Of a stretch of DNA of 64,000 bases, positions 1 to 11,700 are shown in pieces. Under the pieces are notes generated by a model. That model saw nothing but the letters and a program-made list of their open reading frames with translations, did not search any database and was not told where the DNA came from. Position 1 is the first letter of the stretch; each line of letters starts with the position of its first letter. Origin of the DNA: Daphnia pulex (Eukaryota > Arthropoda > Branchiopoda > Diplostraca > Daphniidae); contig NC_060024.1 in the NCBI RefSeq assembly GCF_021134715.1, positions 8,990,001-9,054,000 on the forward strand. The letters are read 5' to 3'. A program made the translations under genes and the position numbers.

Positions 1-395
1 CGTGACTCGATGATTGGTAAGAAGCGCCCGTGGCATTATCATAGTCACGATAAAAATTCAGCAATGTACGTACGAGAAAATTCGATTATAAAAATGTTGG
101 CCCTTTTTTTTTGCTATCAATTAAAGGCAAACAGTTTTTAGTCATTTAGGAAACTGCTCGGTTATTTTTAAAACCAATTGGCAACACTGTTGCTCAGGAA
201 AACAACGTCTCCCATACTGATTTCTATCGAAGTTGTGGTGCAAGAGCTTGTCAAATAGTTATTACGAGAGAAAGCGAAAAAACTGAAGGCAAATTAACCA
301 TTATCCCTTGAGCAGGTTAGGTAGAGTGCTGAGAGCCGAGCTGGCCTATATTTGAAAATCACATGACCGGTCCAAGGGGCCGGCCCTCACGATAG
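1..395. other. Upstream region of the LysM gene
   Basis: No coding exon could be supported here. The stretch is AT-rich and lies directly upstream of the LysM-protein start codon, so it should contain that gene's promoter and 5' UTR. No clear TATA box was recognised. Confidence 0.4.
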
Positions 396-1386
396 ATGGA
401 TCCGTTCAAGAATCTGTCCTTATCGCCTTCGTCTCTGGCATTGTCAGTACCTTTGCTCGACAGCAGCGACGAGGCAAGTGACGAAAGGACTAGTTTTGTC
501 AGATCGGCAAAATCGCAGCGGAAGTACGGAAGTACTACAAGCGGAAGTAGCATGAATGACTCCTTATCACCTTCAAGATTTCATCCCAGTTGTCACATGG
601 ACCACAGAGTTCAACCAGGAGAGACATTGGCTGGAATTGCACTTCGATATCAGACAACGGTAGCTCAATATCTCTCCTTTCCACTGATTTGGTTTTACAT
701 ATGATACAACTTTTTCACCAGATGGAACACATCAAACGTATCAACAAAATGTGGACCAGTGATACCCTTTTTCTACGAGAAACCTTACTTGTCCCATGCC
801 CTGCAGAAGACTTCCCAGCTGGCACTGAAGCATTTGCCAGATTGATGATAGAAAATGAAACAAATGGAACTGTGTTTCCTACCTTGGATGCATCCTGTAC
901 GGAAATCCCATCGGTTTTCTCTGAAGTTAGCCTTAGGTCCATGAAAAACAATCCAGAGCTGGCAAGGACCAGTTCCGCTAGCAGTGCAAGTAGCACCAGT
1001 ATTGACTGTGACAAAAATATCCATGATTATCTTGGTGACATTGATAGTCAAATTAAAGAAGCCAAATCAAAAGCGCAAAAATTACAAAAGACAAGGTATG
1101 CAGTTTGTTCACATTTTTATATTTAAAAATTACCTAACAATTACTGTTGCCATTTAAAAGTGATGTAATGAAGGATCATCCAGATGTGAATAAAGGTTCG
1201 TGGCCCAGATCCCAAGCCTCAACAAGATTAAGACTGAGTTTGGCAGAACTAGGAGGAGAATTCAATGCTGCAACATCTTCAGACCATGTGCCTGTTACAG
1301 AAGTTGTTGGTGGAGCCAGAGGCAGGAAAACAAAGTCAATGTTCAATCACAGAGATAGATCTCAAGATGAGATTTTCGAACTCTAA
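396..1386 (+). CDS. LysM and putative peptidoglycan-binding domain protein (LYSMD1/2 type)
   Basis: Three coding exons, 396-659, 722-1095 and 1161-1386, join in phase and encode about 287 residues. Exon 1 has a Ser-rich N-terminus followed by the first half of a LysM domain (HRVQPGETLAGIALRYQTT, residues 70-88). Exon 2 opens with its second half (MEHIKRINKMW...FLRETLLVP), so the 62-base intron cuts the domain. No signal peptide or membrane segment is visible. That fits the cytosolic LYSMD1/2 group rather than the membrane-anchored LYSMD3/4 group. The rest is polar and Ser/Thr-rich and ends in a basic tail. Animal LYSMD proteins are poorly characterised; LysM folds bind N-acetylglucosamine polymers in other proteins, but this family's ligand is unclear. 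The start was chosen as the first ATG of the open frame. Confidence 0.85.
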
Positions 1387-2088
1387 TCAACTCGACATCA
1401 TTGTTGGTCAGCTGCTTGATGTAGGGCGAACGCAAACCGTTGTACATTCTATTTATCATGATTGTGATATCTCACTTGAGTTTAATCATGCTCTTTAAAA
1501 CAAATAAGATGTCTTGTTTAAACTTTCACCAAGTAATTTTTGTCGAACGATTCGGGCGCCGTTTTTTCGTGATTCGTCTTCTGCTTAAAATCACACGTGC
1601 AACTACAGGAAAACTACACACTTCAAATCATTTTTCTCTAATTAATCCTAACATCCTGCTTAGTAGGTGTTGTAAACCATTGTTGTTTTACGTTTTTTTC
1701 CAATTATTATATGCTAGTCAAGGAATTGGTTAATACAAACTCAGATCCACGATTGAATTTCTTTTTAGCACCGCATGACAATTTTGCTTTCCATCGTGCT
1801 TACTCAATGAAACTGCAAGTAAATTTCATCCCCCTCATCCGATTCTATTTTTTAAAATTGGCGCTACTGTTTTTTTTTAAATTTATATTATGATGAAAAA
1901 AAATCTTCTGTTATGTCAATTAGGTGGGGTAGTTGACTAGCGTTTAAATGTGGCAGAAACAAATTGCAATTAATTTTTTAAAAATTTAATCAAATGATTT
2001 GTTCCTATTTGTTCAAGTTATTAACAAGGCAACAACGCATTCTTCTGCTTTACAATATGGCGGCACAACACAAAATCAAACATACAAC
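1387..2088. other. Spacer between LysM gene and NEMP
   Basis: This AT-rich interval should hold the LysM gene 3' UTR and the NEMP promoter and 5' UTR. Short open frames are present but none has coding character or splice context. A uORF-like ATG occurs at 2057, 32 bases before the NEMP start. Confidence 0.4.
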
Positions 2089-3956
2089 ATGAGCTCCGCT
2101 GTCCTTAGATCCTTAATAGGAAAAACGGTATTGTTTGTTGTGATACTAGTTTCATTTTCTAACCATGTGTTTTGTGCCATTCGAGGTATGTTGAATATAT
2201 AAAATTTCATTGTTAAATTCTAAAATCGTGTTCTTGTTGAATGATGTAGCTGTTAAAGCCGGCAATGCACCGAATCAGTATAACATCAAGCCGGCGAATA
2301 TTTACAATGTGTCGAATGATCATTCAGAGGAGTTGTTGACTATATTTTGCTGGCCTGGTGATTCAAAAACTGTGTTTGGGCTCTGGAAAACTGCAACAGT
2401 AAGTCTAATCAAGTATTAATTAATCATCCTTATCTTTACGAGACATGTTCTGTTTCCAGGTGTATTTAACCATAAAAGATGACAACTTTAACATCTACAA
2501 GGGGGAAAATGCAAGCCATGTTGTTCATCTTCACGAATTACTTCAGCAGTCTTGGTTTTCATTTCTTCCTTGGAAAGAGAAATCAATCTCGGTATCACCA
2601 TTCAATATGTCATGCACAGGAGTTTTTTCAAAATCTGAATTTCTCTTGAGATTAGATGTCAGACGTAAGCAAACATATTTTGAGGTGTTAACATTTTTAA
2701 ATCCATGATTAAACATATCATTCTGTTTCAGAAATCAACTTTAATCGTTTGTTAATGTTCATTGCTGGAATACTCCTTTTTTCGGTTGCACCAACACTGT
2801 GTAAGAAAGTTATATTTCACTACACTACTGGAACGCTTGTTGGAGTATTGGGTTCAATTCTCATTATTGTCTATCTTACTAGCAGGATTATTCCCAAAGT
2901 AAGTCTTTGAAATTAGAAAAAAAAACTTCTTAAAAACTAACTACTTTATAATTTGTTAGAAATCTGGTGCTTATGCTGTCTTGATTGGTGGGAGCTCTAT
3001 AGTCTTTTACCTGATCAGAAGTCTCTGGGAGAACATGTACTCTGTGCTTCGAGAATATCATTACTATGTGATTGCTTACCTAGCCGCCAGTTCAGTGATT
3101 AGTTTCGCATTTTGCTACCGATTTGGTCCAGTCACAAATACTAGAACCATTAATCTCCTTCAGTGGTCTCTTCAGTTGTGTGGCTTGTACCTAGTGTTTG
3201 AAAGCAGTGAACATAAAGAAGGAGCAATGGCCATAATCTTAGTCACGGTTGTCTCGCATAACTTTCCGGGAGCGTGGTGGGCTCGATGCCAGACACTGTG
3301 GTAATAGCACATTTTATCATAAATGAGATAGTTCATGATTATTATCATTTGCGTTTGATGTGGTAGGTTCAAAAGATTTCCCCCTACCGTGCGCTTATTA
3401 ACCGAAGATGAATACGTCGATCAAACTCGAATTGAAACTGAACGAGGACTAAAGGAATTACGAGAATTCAGCAGAAGTCCCCAATGCAACGCCTGGAAAA
3501 CGATGAATCGACTTAAGGATCCCCTCAGGTGATTTTTAATTTATTATTCTTTCATTTCTATCGAATGGTGGCAGATTGGGTGGTCTTGTCAAGGAATTTT
3601 TATTCGGTCGTAAGATTCCCTAATCCCTACCCTTTGTTCGCTTTGTCTCCGGCCTGATTTTTTGCATGGGTTTTGTTGATAGGATGCGAACTAAACCTAG
3701 TCCTCGTTGTATTGAATTCGTCTCGACTCCACCTAAAAATAATCGAAATAGAAGGTCTTCTCGGTACGCAGCTTGTGGATTTTAACCGAATGGATTGGTT
3801 AATACCGTTTCGTTTTGTTTTTCTCTTCTTTTTAATAGATTTGCTGAATTTGTGGAGGGCAAGTCACATCTCTCAGATCGTGAAGTGCTCGACTACGAGA
3901 CGACAGCGTATAGAGAGAGCGAGACATGGACGGACGACGAATCAGATGAAGAATGA
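2089..3956 (+). CDS. NEMP: Nuclear envelope integral membrane protein (NEMP/TMEM194)
   Basis: Seven coding exons (2089-2185, 2250-2398, 2460-2664, 2732-2898, 2960-3300, 3367-3528, 3839-3956) join in phase to about 412 residues. There is a hydrophobic signal peptide and a luminal beta-rich domain with FCWPGDSKTVFGLWKT. A cluster of about five membrane segments follows, then the conserved nucleoplasmic tail: PPTVRLLTEDEYVDQ, SPQCNAWKTMNRLKDP, RFAEFVEGKSHLSD and an acidic end. This layout is diagnostic of NEMP1/TMEM194, an inner nuclear membrane protein that supports envelope stiffness and germ-line function in animals. The start ATG at 2089 sits directly before the signal sequence. Its 3' end converges on the RING ligase gene; AATAAA at 4185-4190 is a possible polyadenylation signal. 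Confidence 0.93.
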
Positions 3957-4501
3957 AACAGTGAAAATGATCAATTAAATGCAAGAAACAAACTTTTTAT
4001 TTCCCCCTTTTTTTTCTGGAGGGTGAGGAGGAGGTCGGAGAGTGAGAGTTGAAATTTGAAAGCAAAGTCGATTTCAAAGCAATTAATTTCAATACATGAA
4101 AATCATAAAAGAAAGCTTTTAACCTTATTTCAGTTAAACTGTGGGGTTAACATAGGTTGAAGAAAGGCGCCGGTACTGATTGTTAATAAAACTCGCGACT
4201 CATTCCTTGATTCCTCTACTACGGTAAAGTTGAGGTAGAGCAGAACGTTTCACTGGTCAGGGAAACCCCCGAGTCAGCCAACACTAGTTTGTAAACTAAT
4301 CATAAACAACTCTTCTTTCTGACTCATTTCATCATCATAGATCACGCTAATTTTACGCAAACACAAATATTAATATAAACACCACTACAAAACTTCGAAT
4401 TAAAGAGTAGGAAAGAGAACTGGGATAATCATATACTGAAGGAAACTAGCGTTATTTAAACTTTAAAAAAAATAGGAATAACCTATGTGCAAAAGTTAAG
4501 T
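3957..4501. other. Convergent 3' UTR region NEMP / RING ligase
   Basis: The stop codons of NEMP (+) and the RING ligase (-) are about 545 bases apart and face each other. A plus-strand AATAAA lies at 4185-4190. A minus-strand AATAAA (TTTATT on plus) lies at 3996-4001. If both are used, the two 3' UTRs overlap by roughly 190 bases. Confidence 0.5.
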
Positions 4502-7500
4502 TCAGCTTGCTGGAGCTCCGGCCTCCATTTCGGTTGCGTCTGGAGGTATACGGAGAGTAGCTCCTTCAGGAGTAGTTGAAGACGAGCTCCAGCTACGAGA
4601 ATCCCCTTGTCCTTGCTCTTTCGATTCCACTTGGGCTTCAATATCAACACGACAAAGTGGACAGAATTTAACAGTGGTAAGCCATTGGTCAACGCAAGAG
4701 ACATGAAACAAATGCATGCAAGGTAGACGACGGACATCTTCACCTTCCTCAAATTCACACAGGCAAATGGTACACTTTTCGGTGTTGTCTTCATTACTGT
4801 CGCCATCAACGCTGCTGTTGCTACGCAAGAGACGCTTGTACGAATGCGACAGAGTATTGCGTTCGATGCACGTCTGGGAGGCACCACGCGAGAGCTGGGC
4901 CATTCGACGCTGTTCCACCAAGCGCATGTACTCTTCCAAACGCGTTGAAGGACGTAAAAATGGGTAGTGATGTGGTGATCCGCTCAAGAATGGACTGTTG
5001 CCCAGTGGGATCAATGGTGGTGGAGGATGGTGGTGGTGACCGTGCTGCTGGTGGTGAATGTACAACGGGTAGCCACGGTGGTAAGGTTGCTCCTGCTGAT
5101 GGGCTGGTTGGATTTCGACTGCTGCGGCACCTTGAACACCGGGCATGGCAGGTGGTGGAACGCGTTCCATTGGTACGGTTCGAGGTGGTGGTGGTGGTAC
5201 TGCGGGCGGGATGGCTGGTCCTGGACCTATACTGATATGCAAATTGCCAGGCAGACTGAAATGGGCAATGTGGTGGTGGTAAGACGGAGCAAAAGCATAG
5301 GCAGGAGGAGGAGGCAAATGGTGATGGCGAGGATCTAAATTGACAGGAGAACTTTCAACGACAATTTCAGCTTGAACGGCCGGCATCATGTGGCTACTCA
5401 AATCGGGAGCGTGAACAGTTCTGAATTGTGGCGAAGGACTGCTGTTGCGCTCCAGTGCAACTGGATGATATGGAGGAGGCGGACCAGAGAAACCAGTGGG
5501 TTGTTGTTGATTTTGAATGCCTTGACTCATCATCGGAGAATCCGGAATCGATGACGGACCGCTAACTTCGACGGTTTCTCCAGCTGCGACACGTTGTGCC
5601 ATGTCCATATGACGTCGAAGAGCTTCTTGCGAGCGGTGCTGTGAATGCCAAATCCTCTGGTGAATGGGATGGATACGCATGAAGCTTCGAGCAATGGCAG
5701 GCGGCATCGTACAACGTCCGTCCACGGGTCGTGAAGTGGGGGCCGCATGGTAAATACCAGTTGTTTGAGGAACGAAAACGGGTGCAGGTTGAGCGACAGA
5801 AGTGGCTTCAACCAGCTGACTGGGTTGCAGTGGAATGGCCGCAGCCTGATTAGAAGATCCATCTCCTGCTACGTGTTGAGGTGACGGAGTGGCTACTGTT
5901 TCAACGGCCATACTTGGATAACTCCACCAGACGGGCGAACGAGCTCCACCGTGGGTTTGAACGGTTGACGGCAAACGTAGAGTCAGAACTGGCGGTGGTG
6001 GAGGATGGTGATAAGCTGGCGGTGGTGGTGTATACGAAAAGGCAGTGGCATGATGAGCTAGCGGAGATGGTCGAAGAGACTGATTAGGAATGTAATGTGC
6101 TCGTATTGGATTACCATTGTTTGGCCAAGCTACACCCATGGGCGTGGGCCGTCCTCCGTCCACGTAAAACTGCCCTGGACATCCGCACCAAGCACCTGGG
6201 CGGTTTCCTGCAGAGGACGATGGAGTAACGGACACAAAGGCCGGCGATGCTCGTCTTACTTCAGCGTCTGGCTGATTGTTCTCTTCAATCACAACCGGTA
6301 TTGGTGCCATTGGAGGCTCTGCTTTAGGTATAGCTCTTGACTTTACAGACGACGATGGTTTGGGCTGTCTCCCAGTAGAACGAGAATAGCCCGACGATGT
6401 AGAAGGATTGGGAGTCGACGTTTCGTCTTCTGAAATGGTAAGATCTACGACTTCGGGTTGATGCTGAGAACGCAATAGACCAGGTCGGACGCTTACTACT
6501 TCGATGCAACTATCGTCATCGTCAATGTCTGATTCGGTAGCAGAGGAGGAACCGTCAGTCAGACATTCTAATTGTAGATCATCAGCAACTGGGCCATCAT
6601 CGCCAGTTACCGTTCTTGCAACTCCGATACCCGATGGACCGGGTACAGGTTCTCCACCAGAAGTCTCGGCTTGTTTTTTGGACTTCGATGCGTTGCAATT
6701 TGAATCCTGTTGAGTTGTATTCGGTCTTTTTCGGCGGACATCAGATGATGAAGATGATGCTGCTACAGCAGAAGCAGCAGCTGGAGGAAAAGATTCTACG
6801 CGGTTACTGTTGGCCCAATGGGGAGGTGCTGGTGCCTCCTCCAGTCCAAAGTGAAAGCCATCGACGTGGCTACTGAAGGAGGCAAGAGAAAGAAACTCGT
6901 CGACTGGGCCAGGTGAGAGAGAGGGATCGAAATAAGGATTTCGAGTGATAGTGATCTCTCTCTCCCCACTCTCCATACTGTCGTCAAGGAATACAGGATC
7001 TGGTGGTCCAGACAGACTGTACACTGAAGGTTGCAAGTTAACACTGACATTAATACTTGTTGGCATTTGAAGAGTCAATGGCAAAGTTTCATCATAGTGG
7101 AGTGCAACTGGGGGTGAGAGCAGCTGTGACGGCATCAAGACAGGGCTGGGAGTTTCTAATTCTGGCATGTCCAAATCCTCTTCATCAAAATGGCCTGATG
7201 GACATTCACCATCAATAGAAGGGCAATTCCTACTAGGTGTTCTGGGCGGATTAGTCCTTCCATTTCCAAATGCCAAGTGATTGTTTGTTTCTTCTGCTGA
7301 AAGTGATGTTTGTTTCGGAACATTTTCTGTTGCTGACTTGCTACTATTTGTTCCCGAGCTATTGGATCTTTCAGTGTCCATTGTATTTTTTCTAGACGGG
7401 CCAGCTTGTTCGTCACCCATTATTGATAACAACTCACTCGATAGAGACGGCTCGAGGCAAGATGCTCCCAAGGGAAGAAAAGACGATGACGTTTTCCTCC

Positions 7501-7540
7501 CTACACCACCTGATGAAATATGTTTATATAATGAAACCAT
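4502..7540 (-). CDS. RNF111: Arkadia/RNF111-like RING-H2 E3 ubiquitin ligase
   Basis: The frame is open for 1012 codons without an intron. The C-terminal RING-H2 finger (residues 923-970) contains [19 protein letters not shown], then HLFHVSC and [11 protein letters not shown], and is preceded by the IERNT-type NRG segment. Both are hallmarks of Arkadia. Two SUMO-interaction motifs, CIEVV (345-349) and VVDLT (364-368), sit in acidic surroundings, as in RNF111, a SUMO-targeted ligase that enhances TGF-beta/BMP signalling. The middle is Pro/His-rich and disordered. On the minus strand a donor GTAAGT at 7573 and an acceptor before 7520 flank the first in-frame ATG (7540). That ATG may therefore lie in a 5' UTR intron; the start at 7420 (MGDEQAGPS, 972 residues) is then the better choice. 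Confidence 0.92.
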   Translation of the reverse strand: MVSLYKHISSGGVGRKTSSSFLPLGASCLEPSLSSELLSIMGDEQAGPSRKNTMDTERSNSSGTNSSKSATENVPKQTSLSAEETNNHLAFGNGRTNPPRTPSRNCPSIDGECPSGHFDEEDLDMPELETPSPVLMPSQLLSPPVALHYDETLPLTLQMPTSINVSVNLQPSVYSLSGPPDPVFLDDSMESGEREITITRNPYFDPSLSPGPVDEFLSLASFSSHVDGFHFGLEEAPAPPHWANSNRVESFPPAAASAVAASSSSSDVRRKRPNTTQQDSNCNASKSKKQAETSGGEPVPGPSGIGVARTVTGDDGPVADDLQLECLTDGSSSATESDIDDDDSCIEVVSVRPGLLRSQHQPEVVDLTISEDETSTPNPSTSSGYSRSTGRQPKPSSSVKSRAIPKAEPPMAPIPVVIEENNQPDAEVRRASPAFVSVTPSSSAGNRPGAWCGCPGQFYVDGGRPTPMGVAWPNNGNPIRAHYIPNQSLRPSPLAHHATAFSYTPPPPAYHHPPPPPVLTLRLPSTVQTHGGARSPVWWSYPSMAVETVATPSPQHVAGDGSSNQAAAIPLQPSQLVEATSVAQPAPVFVPQTTGIYHAAPTSRPVDGRCTMPPAIARSFMRIHPIHQRIWHSQHRSQEALRRHMDMAQRVAAGETVEVSGPSSIPDSPMMSQGIQNQQQPTGFSGPPPPYHPVALERNSSPSPQFRTVHAPDLSSHMMPAVQAEIVVESSPVNLDPRHHHLPPPPAYAFAPSYHHHIAHFSLPGNLHISIGPGPAIPPAVPPPPPRTVPMERVPPPAMPGVQGAAAVEIQPAHQQEQPYHRGYPLYIHHQQHGHHHHPPPPLIPLGNSPFLSGSPHHYPFLRPSTRLEEYMRLVEQRRMAQLSRGASQTCIERNTLSHSYKRLLRSNSSVDGDSNEDNTEKCTICLCEFEEGEDVRRLPCMHLFHVSCVDQWLTTVKFCPLCRVDIEAQVESKEQGQGDSRSWSSSSTTPEGATLRIPPDATEMEAGAPAS

Positions 7541-8077
7541 TTGTCATTAAAATTAAGATTAGTTTGACTTACCATTAAAGACTGAAAAACAAACTTAACA
7601 GTAATCCTGTATGAAAACTCGGTAAAGGGCAAAGAGTCACGCCAATCAAGTACAAAACCCTTTCTTTCCAGTTAAGGACAGCTGATGAGACAATTGTCTT
7701 TGCTGTAAACAAGTGCCAACGGTGCTGCCAAGTGCCAATATTTCGGTCAACATCGATTTTTTTACTTATTTTTGGTTGTAAGTTTGAATGATGAAATGAT
7801 TCATTAAATAACTTAAAAATAATTACATTTATGAGTTAAGAATTTCTAAATTAATAAAGTTTACGTAATTTTAGAGTTCATTCAATAATATTTAAAAAAA
7901 TATGAACAAAACTGTCATCGTCTCTTTTCCTTTTGCCTGACTGGCTGACTGACATTCTGACAGATTAGTTATTCGTTTTTTTGAATAATAAATATCACAA
8001 TTTCGTAAACAAGTTGAGAATTTTTTGTGGGGAATGTCCATAAGTGAACTGAAATACTAGTATTGCTGTCGTTCGAA
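7541..8077. promoter_or_regulatory. Divergent promoter region RNF111-like / ALG13
   Basis: The RING ligase (-) and ALG13 (+) start codons face away from each other across roughly 540-660 bases. The interval includes a likely 5' UTR exon of the ligase upstream of the donor at 7573. No TATA box was recognised, as expected for housekeeping-type genes. Confidence 0.5.
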
Positions 8078-8670
8078 ATGAGTGTGACACATAAAGAATC
8101 GGGAAGTAAAATCGTTTTTGTTACTGTAGGGACTACCCAGTTTGACGAATTAATAACTCAAGTTTTGCATCCAAACACGTTAGAGGTATGTTCGATATTT
8201 ACGTTGCATTACACATTTTTCCTAGTAAATAATAATGTATAAAATTTGAGCATCAGATTTTGGAAGATGATGGGTACACACATCTTGTTCTGCAAATTGG
8301 ACTTGGTGTTGAACCTCCAATTCCTATTTCACGAAGAATACAAATATCTTGTTATCATTTTAAAGAAAACATTTCTTCTGATATGGAAAAAGCCTCCCTA
8401 ATCATTTCACATGCTGGTGCTGGCAGTTGTCTTGAGGCCCTCAGTGTAGCAAAGCCATTAATTGTTGTGGTTAACCAGAAGCTGATGGGCAATCACCAGC
8501 TAGAACTTGCTGAGAAGTTACATTCTGAAGGACATGTTTATATGTGCTATCCAGAAACCTTAAAAACTACCATTGTTGATTTTAGAACTACTAAACTCCA
8601 GAAATTTCCTAGAAATAATCCAGTTGCATTCTCAGCCTACCTTGAAAAATTGATGGGATTTCAAAAATAA
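8078..8670 (+). CDS. ALG13: UDP-GlcNAc transferase catalytic subunit ALG13
   Basis: Two exons, 8078-8185 and 8257-8670, join in phase to 173 residues, close to the short ALG13 form (about 165). The N-terminus has the glycine-rich KIVFVTVGTTQFDELI motif. The C-terminal half has SLIISHAGAGSCLEAL and KPLIVVVNQKLMGNHQLELA, which form the GT28-family UDP-GlcNAc-binding site. ALG13 pairs with membrane-bound ALG14 on the cytosolic ER face and adds the second GlcNAc to the dolichol-linked N-glycan precursor. The deubiquitinase/Tudor extension of vertebrate long ALG13 is absent. An AATAAA (8666-8671) overlaps the stop codon, so the 3' UTR is probably only a few tens of bases. Confidence 0.95.
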
Positions 8671-8671
8671 A
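8666..8671 (+). terminator. ALG13 polyadenylation signal overlapping the stop codon
   Basis: AATAAA spans 8666-8671 and shares three bases with the TAA stop (8668-8670). It is followed by T-rich sequence. The convergent SAFB stop codon lies only 80 bases further on, so a very short 3' UTR makes sense. Confidence 0.6.
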
Positions 8672-8750
8672 GTTCAATTTGTGTATTGATTTCATACATT
8701 GTAAACGTCTAAGTTGAAAAAAAAAAACGGTTGGATATGATGCGATAAAG

Positions 8751-11700
8751 TTAGTGTCGCGAATAACGATCTGCCGAATAGCCAACGGATCCAGACTGCC
8801 CGATAACAGGGTTGTTAAGACTCCCTATGTTTCCTGTCGCTGGATTATATTGCGCGGATCCACTAAGAGGGGGAGCTGATCCAGTCCAGTTGTTATTAAA
8901 TGATCCAGACGACGCCATTGACCTTCCGACAGGCATTAACGAGGATGACGATGCGCTCCAGCGATCTTGTTGCGTACTTCCGTTGCCAGACCAGCTGGTG
9001 TTAGAAGACAATCCAACTCCATTGCCCAGCATGGTATTACCGCTTCCATTGGAACCGTAATTAGTTTTTGAACTTCCAACTCCTCCGCTTGATACGGGGG
9101 CATTCGCACTGGAAGGGCCTCGCTGCCAGGGCTCAGACACTCTCTCATTGTAACGGTGATCTATTCGAACAAAAGAGAAAACCACAAAATAGTAATTAAT
9201 ATATGATCGCAACCGCACTTTCCATCCGGCTTTTACCTTTCCCACGTGAGTCGTTGGCATATCGATCACGATGATCTCTCTCCGGCATGCGGTTGTTCCG
9301 TATCGGTTCAGTTGCACTTCCCCTGCCTACTCCTCGATCACGCGGACGCTCTCTTTCCCGCTCCCTGTCACGATCTGAAAAACCTTCTCGGCTTCGGCTC
9401 CCGCGATCGTATCTATAATTTTAAAAAGTAATTAGGTTAAGTACATTAATCCAGAAAGAAAAATTTTGGATAATGATTAACAAGGATTGTCACGATTTGA
9501 ATGACTTTCCTGTTAAAATTTGTTACAGGCTAGGAATAAAATCGTTTTCAATTTAGCGAGCTGATAAATGGCACTGCCTCCACATAAGTAAAGCAGCACT
9601 GAGTGCAGCTGCATTTTTAAATTAAATATAAGAAGATTCACACATTTAGTAGTTACATACCTCTCATCACGTCCCCTGTCAACGACCCGTCTGTCATCCA
9701 AGCGATCACGAGGAAGGGGAGGTGGTGACGGCGGTGGGAGTCGAGTGTCTCTGCGAACACTTGATATTTCTTGGACTACGCGTCGTGTAATGACAGCCGC
9801 TCCGGCAGTTGCAGAAACAGATGACGGGGGTGGACGTTCGAAGCGGCGGGCGTGGTTGTCGTAACCGCCGCGAACCGGTTCAGATACCTTTGAACCGCGA
9901 TAATCAGCATTCAGGGAGGCAGAACCCGATCCAAAATGTCCGCCACTTCCAGCGTTGCTACCCTTGGGATCAACAAAGCGTGATGATGGATCGAATCGCA
10001 TCGACCCTTCCATCGATAGGCGTTTACGATCGACAAAATACCCATCACGATCATTGGGTGCTGTCCTTTTAGTAGCGCGCCTTACTTCTTCTATCTTGGC
10101 AAGAGACCTGAAAAAACAAAAATGTTAACAATCGAGACGGAATAGACTCAACTGTAAGAACTTCTACTAAAATATGTTCATCTCCTATCCTAAGGTAAGC
10201 AAGTCTAGTTATCAAACTTCATCCTTTGGCAAGGGAGACAATCTCTTTTAATATTGCACTGTGAATGGTTGAATTCGACCATGAGACATCGAAACAATCG
10301 TTAAATTCACGATGCTGAACGGAATGGTTCATTATCCTTTTTAAAGTTCGACGAACGAACGTGGGAAGCGGCTTCCGTAAGGCGTGGCGCATTAAAGGTT
10401 TCCTCCCGCGGATAAGCCTATCTATTTTGTGTGATGAAGGGCAAGTAGAATTATACCTGGCTTGTCGACGCTTCAGCTCTTCTCGTTCAGCTTCTATTTT
10501 CTCCCTTTCGAGGCGCTGCTGTTCCCGTTCAAGGCGTAATATTTCGGCTTTCTCGCGCTCCAACCTCTCCCTTTCGATACGAAGCCGCTCTCGCTCTTTT
10601 TCCAGTCGGATCGCCTCCTCGCGCTGCTTTCGCTCGAACTCACGCATTCGCGCAATCTCTTCTCGACGACGGCGTTCAGACTCGCGTTCCAACCGCTCAC
10701 GTTCTCGAATCCGCTGCTTCTCACGTTCCTCCTTTTTTTCATAATATGGATGGATGTCATTGCTTTTCTTATTCCACCATCGACCGTTTCTTTAAAACTG
10801 CAAATACCCGAATATGCTGGAAGGTCAAGACTTGTTGACGTGGCCGATGAGGAGATGGGGGTCGGCGAGGTCGATCTTTCCTCTCACGTTCCATCCGTTC
10901 ACGGTTGACTCGTTCCCTATTTTCCCGCTGCTGCTGAGCCGACGAGACGACCACCATTTTGCCATCTTTGTCTCCTCCTTGAGTTGTCGATTTCTCTTCC
11001 TCCTTTTCTTTTGTATTTCCTGCGACGGACGTGTCCCCGGTCGTGGCGGATGTAGCAACTTCCGGTGTCGTTACTTCGCCTTTCTTAGCGAGGGGCGACG
11101 AATCAGCTACCGTTTCATCAGTTTTGTCGGCACTCTTTTTTTCAGGGACTTCATCTTCGGTTCCAGCAGAGGCCAAATTTTTTGAATCAGAAGATTTGAT
11201 GACATCAGCCTTACGCGGTCCATTTTCTCCTGTGGTCTGATGATTCAGAGTTCAGCACGAAAGTTGGAGGTTAGAAGGTGTGATGAATCACAACGTGAGA
11301 CAGAAATAAACTAAAATAATTAAAGCTAAAGAGAAATGTGCTTCTCCTATCCTAAGGTAAGCAAGTTTAGTTATCTAACTTCATCCTTTGGCAAGGGAGA
11401 AATGATTATGTTGCATGTCATGTCGTCAACGAACCGACCACAATTCCATCGATCGTTTACTTTAAGACATCATGCGGTTTCCTCTGTCTAGTTTAAGGGT
11501 CCCACGAGTAAACAATCCATAAAATTTACGAACGCTTCTTACCCGCTCTACGGAAATCATCCGACCGTGGATCTCTGTGCGATGGAGGTACTGAATGCAC
11601 TTGGATGCATCTTCACTAGTAGCCATGGTTATGTATCCGAAGCACCGTACACCTGGAGTTCGAGCGTAAGTGACTATTTTGGCTCCCATGACCTGAAGAG

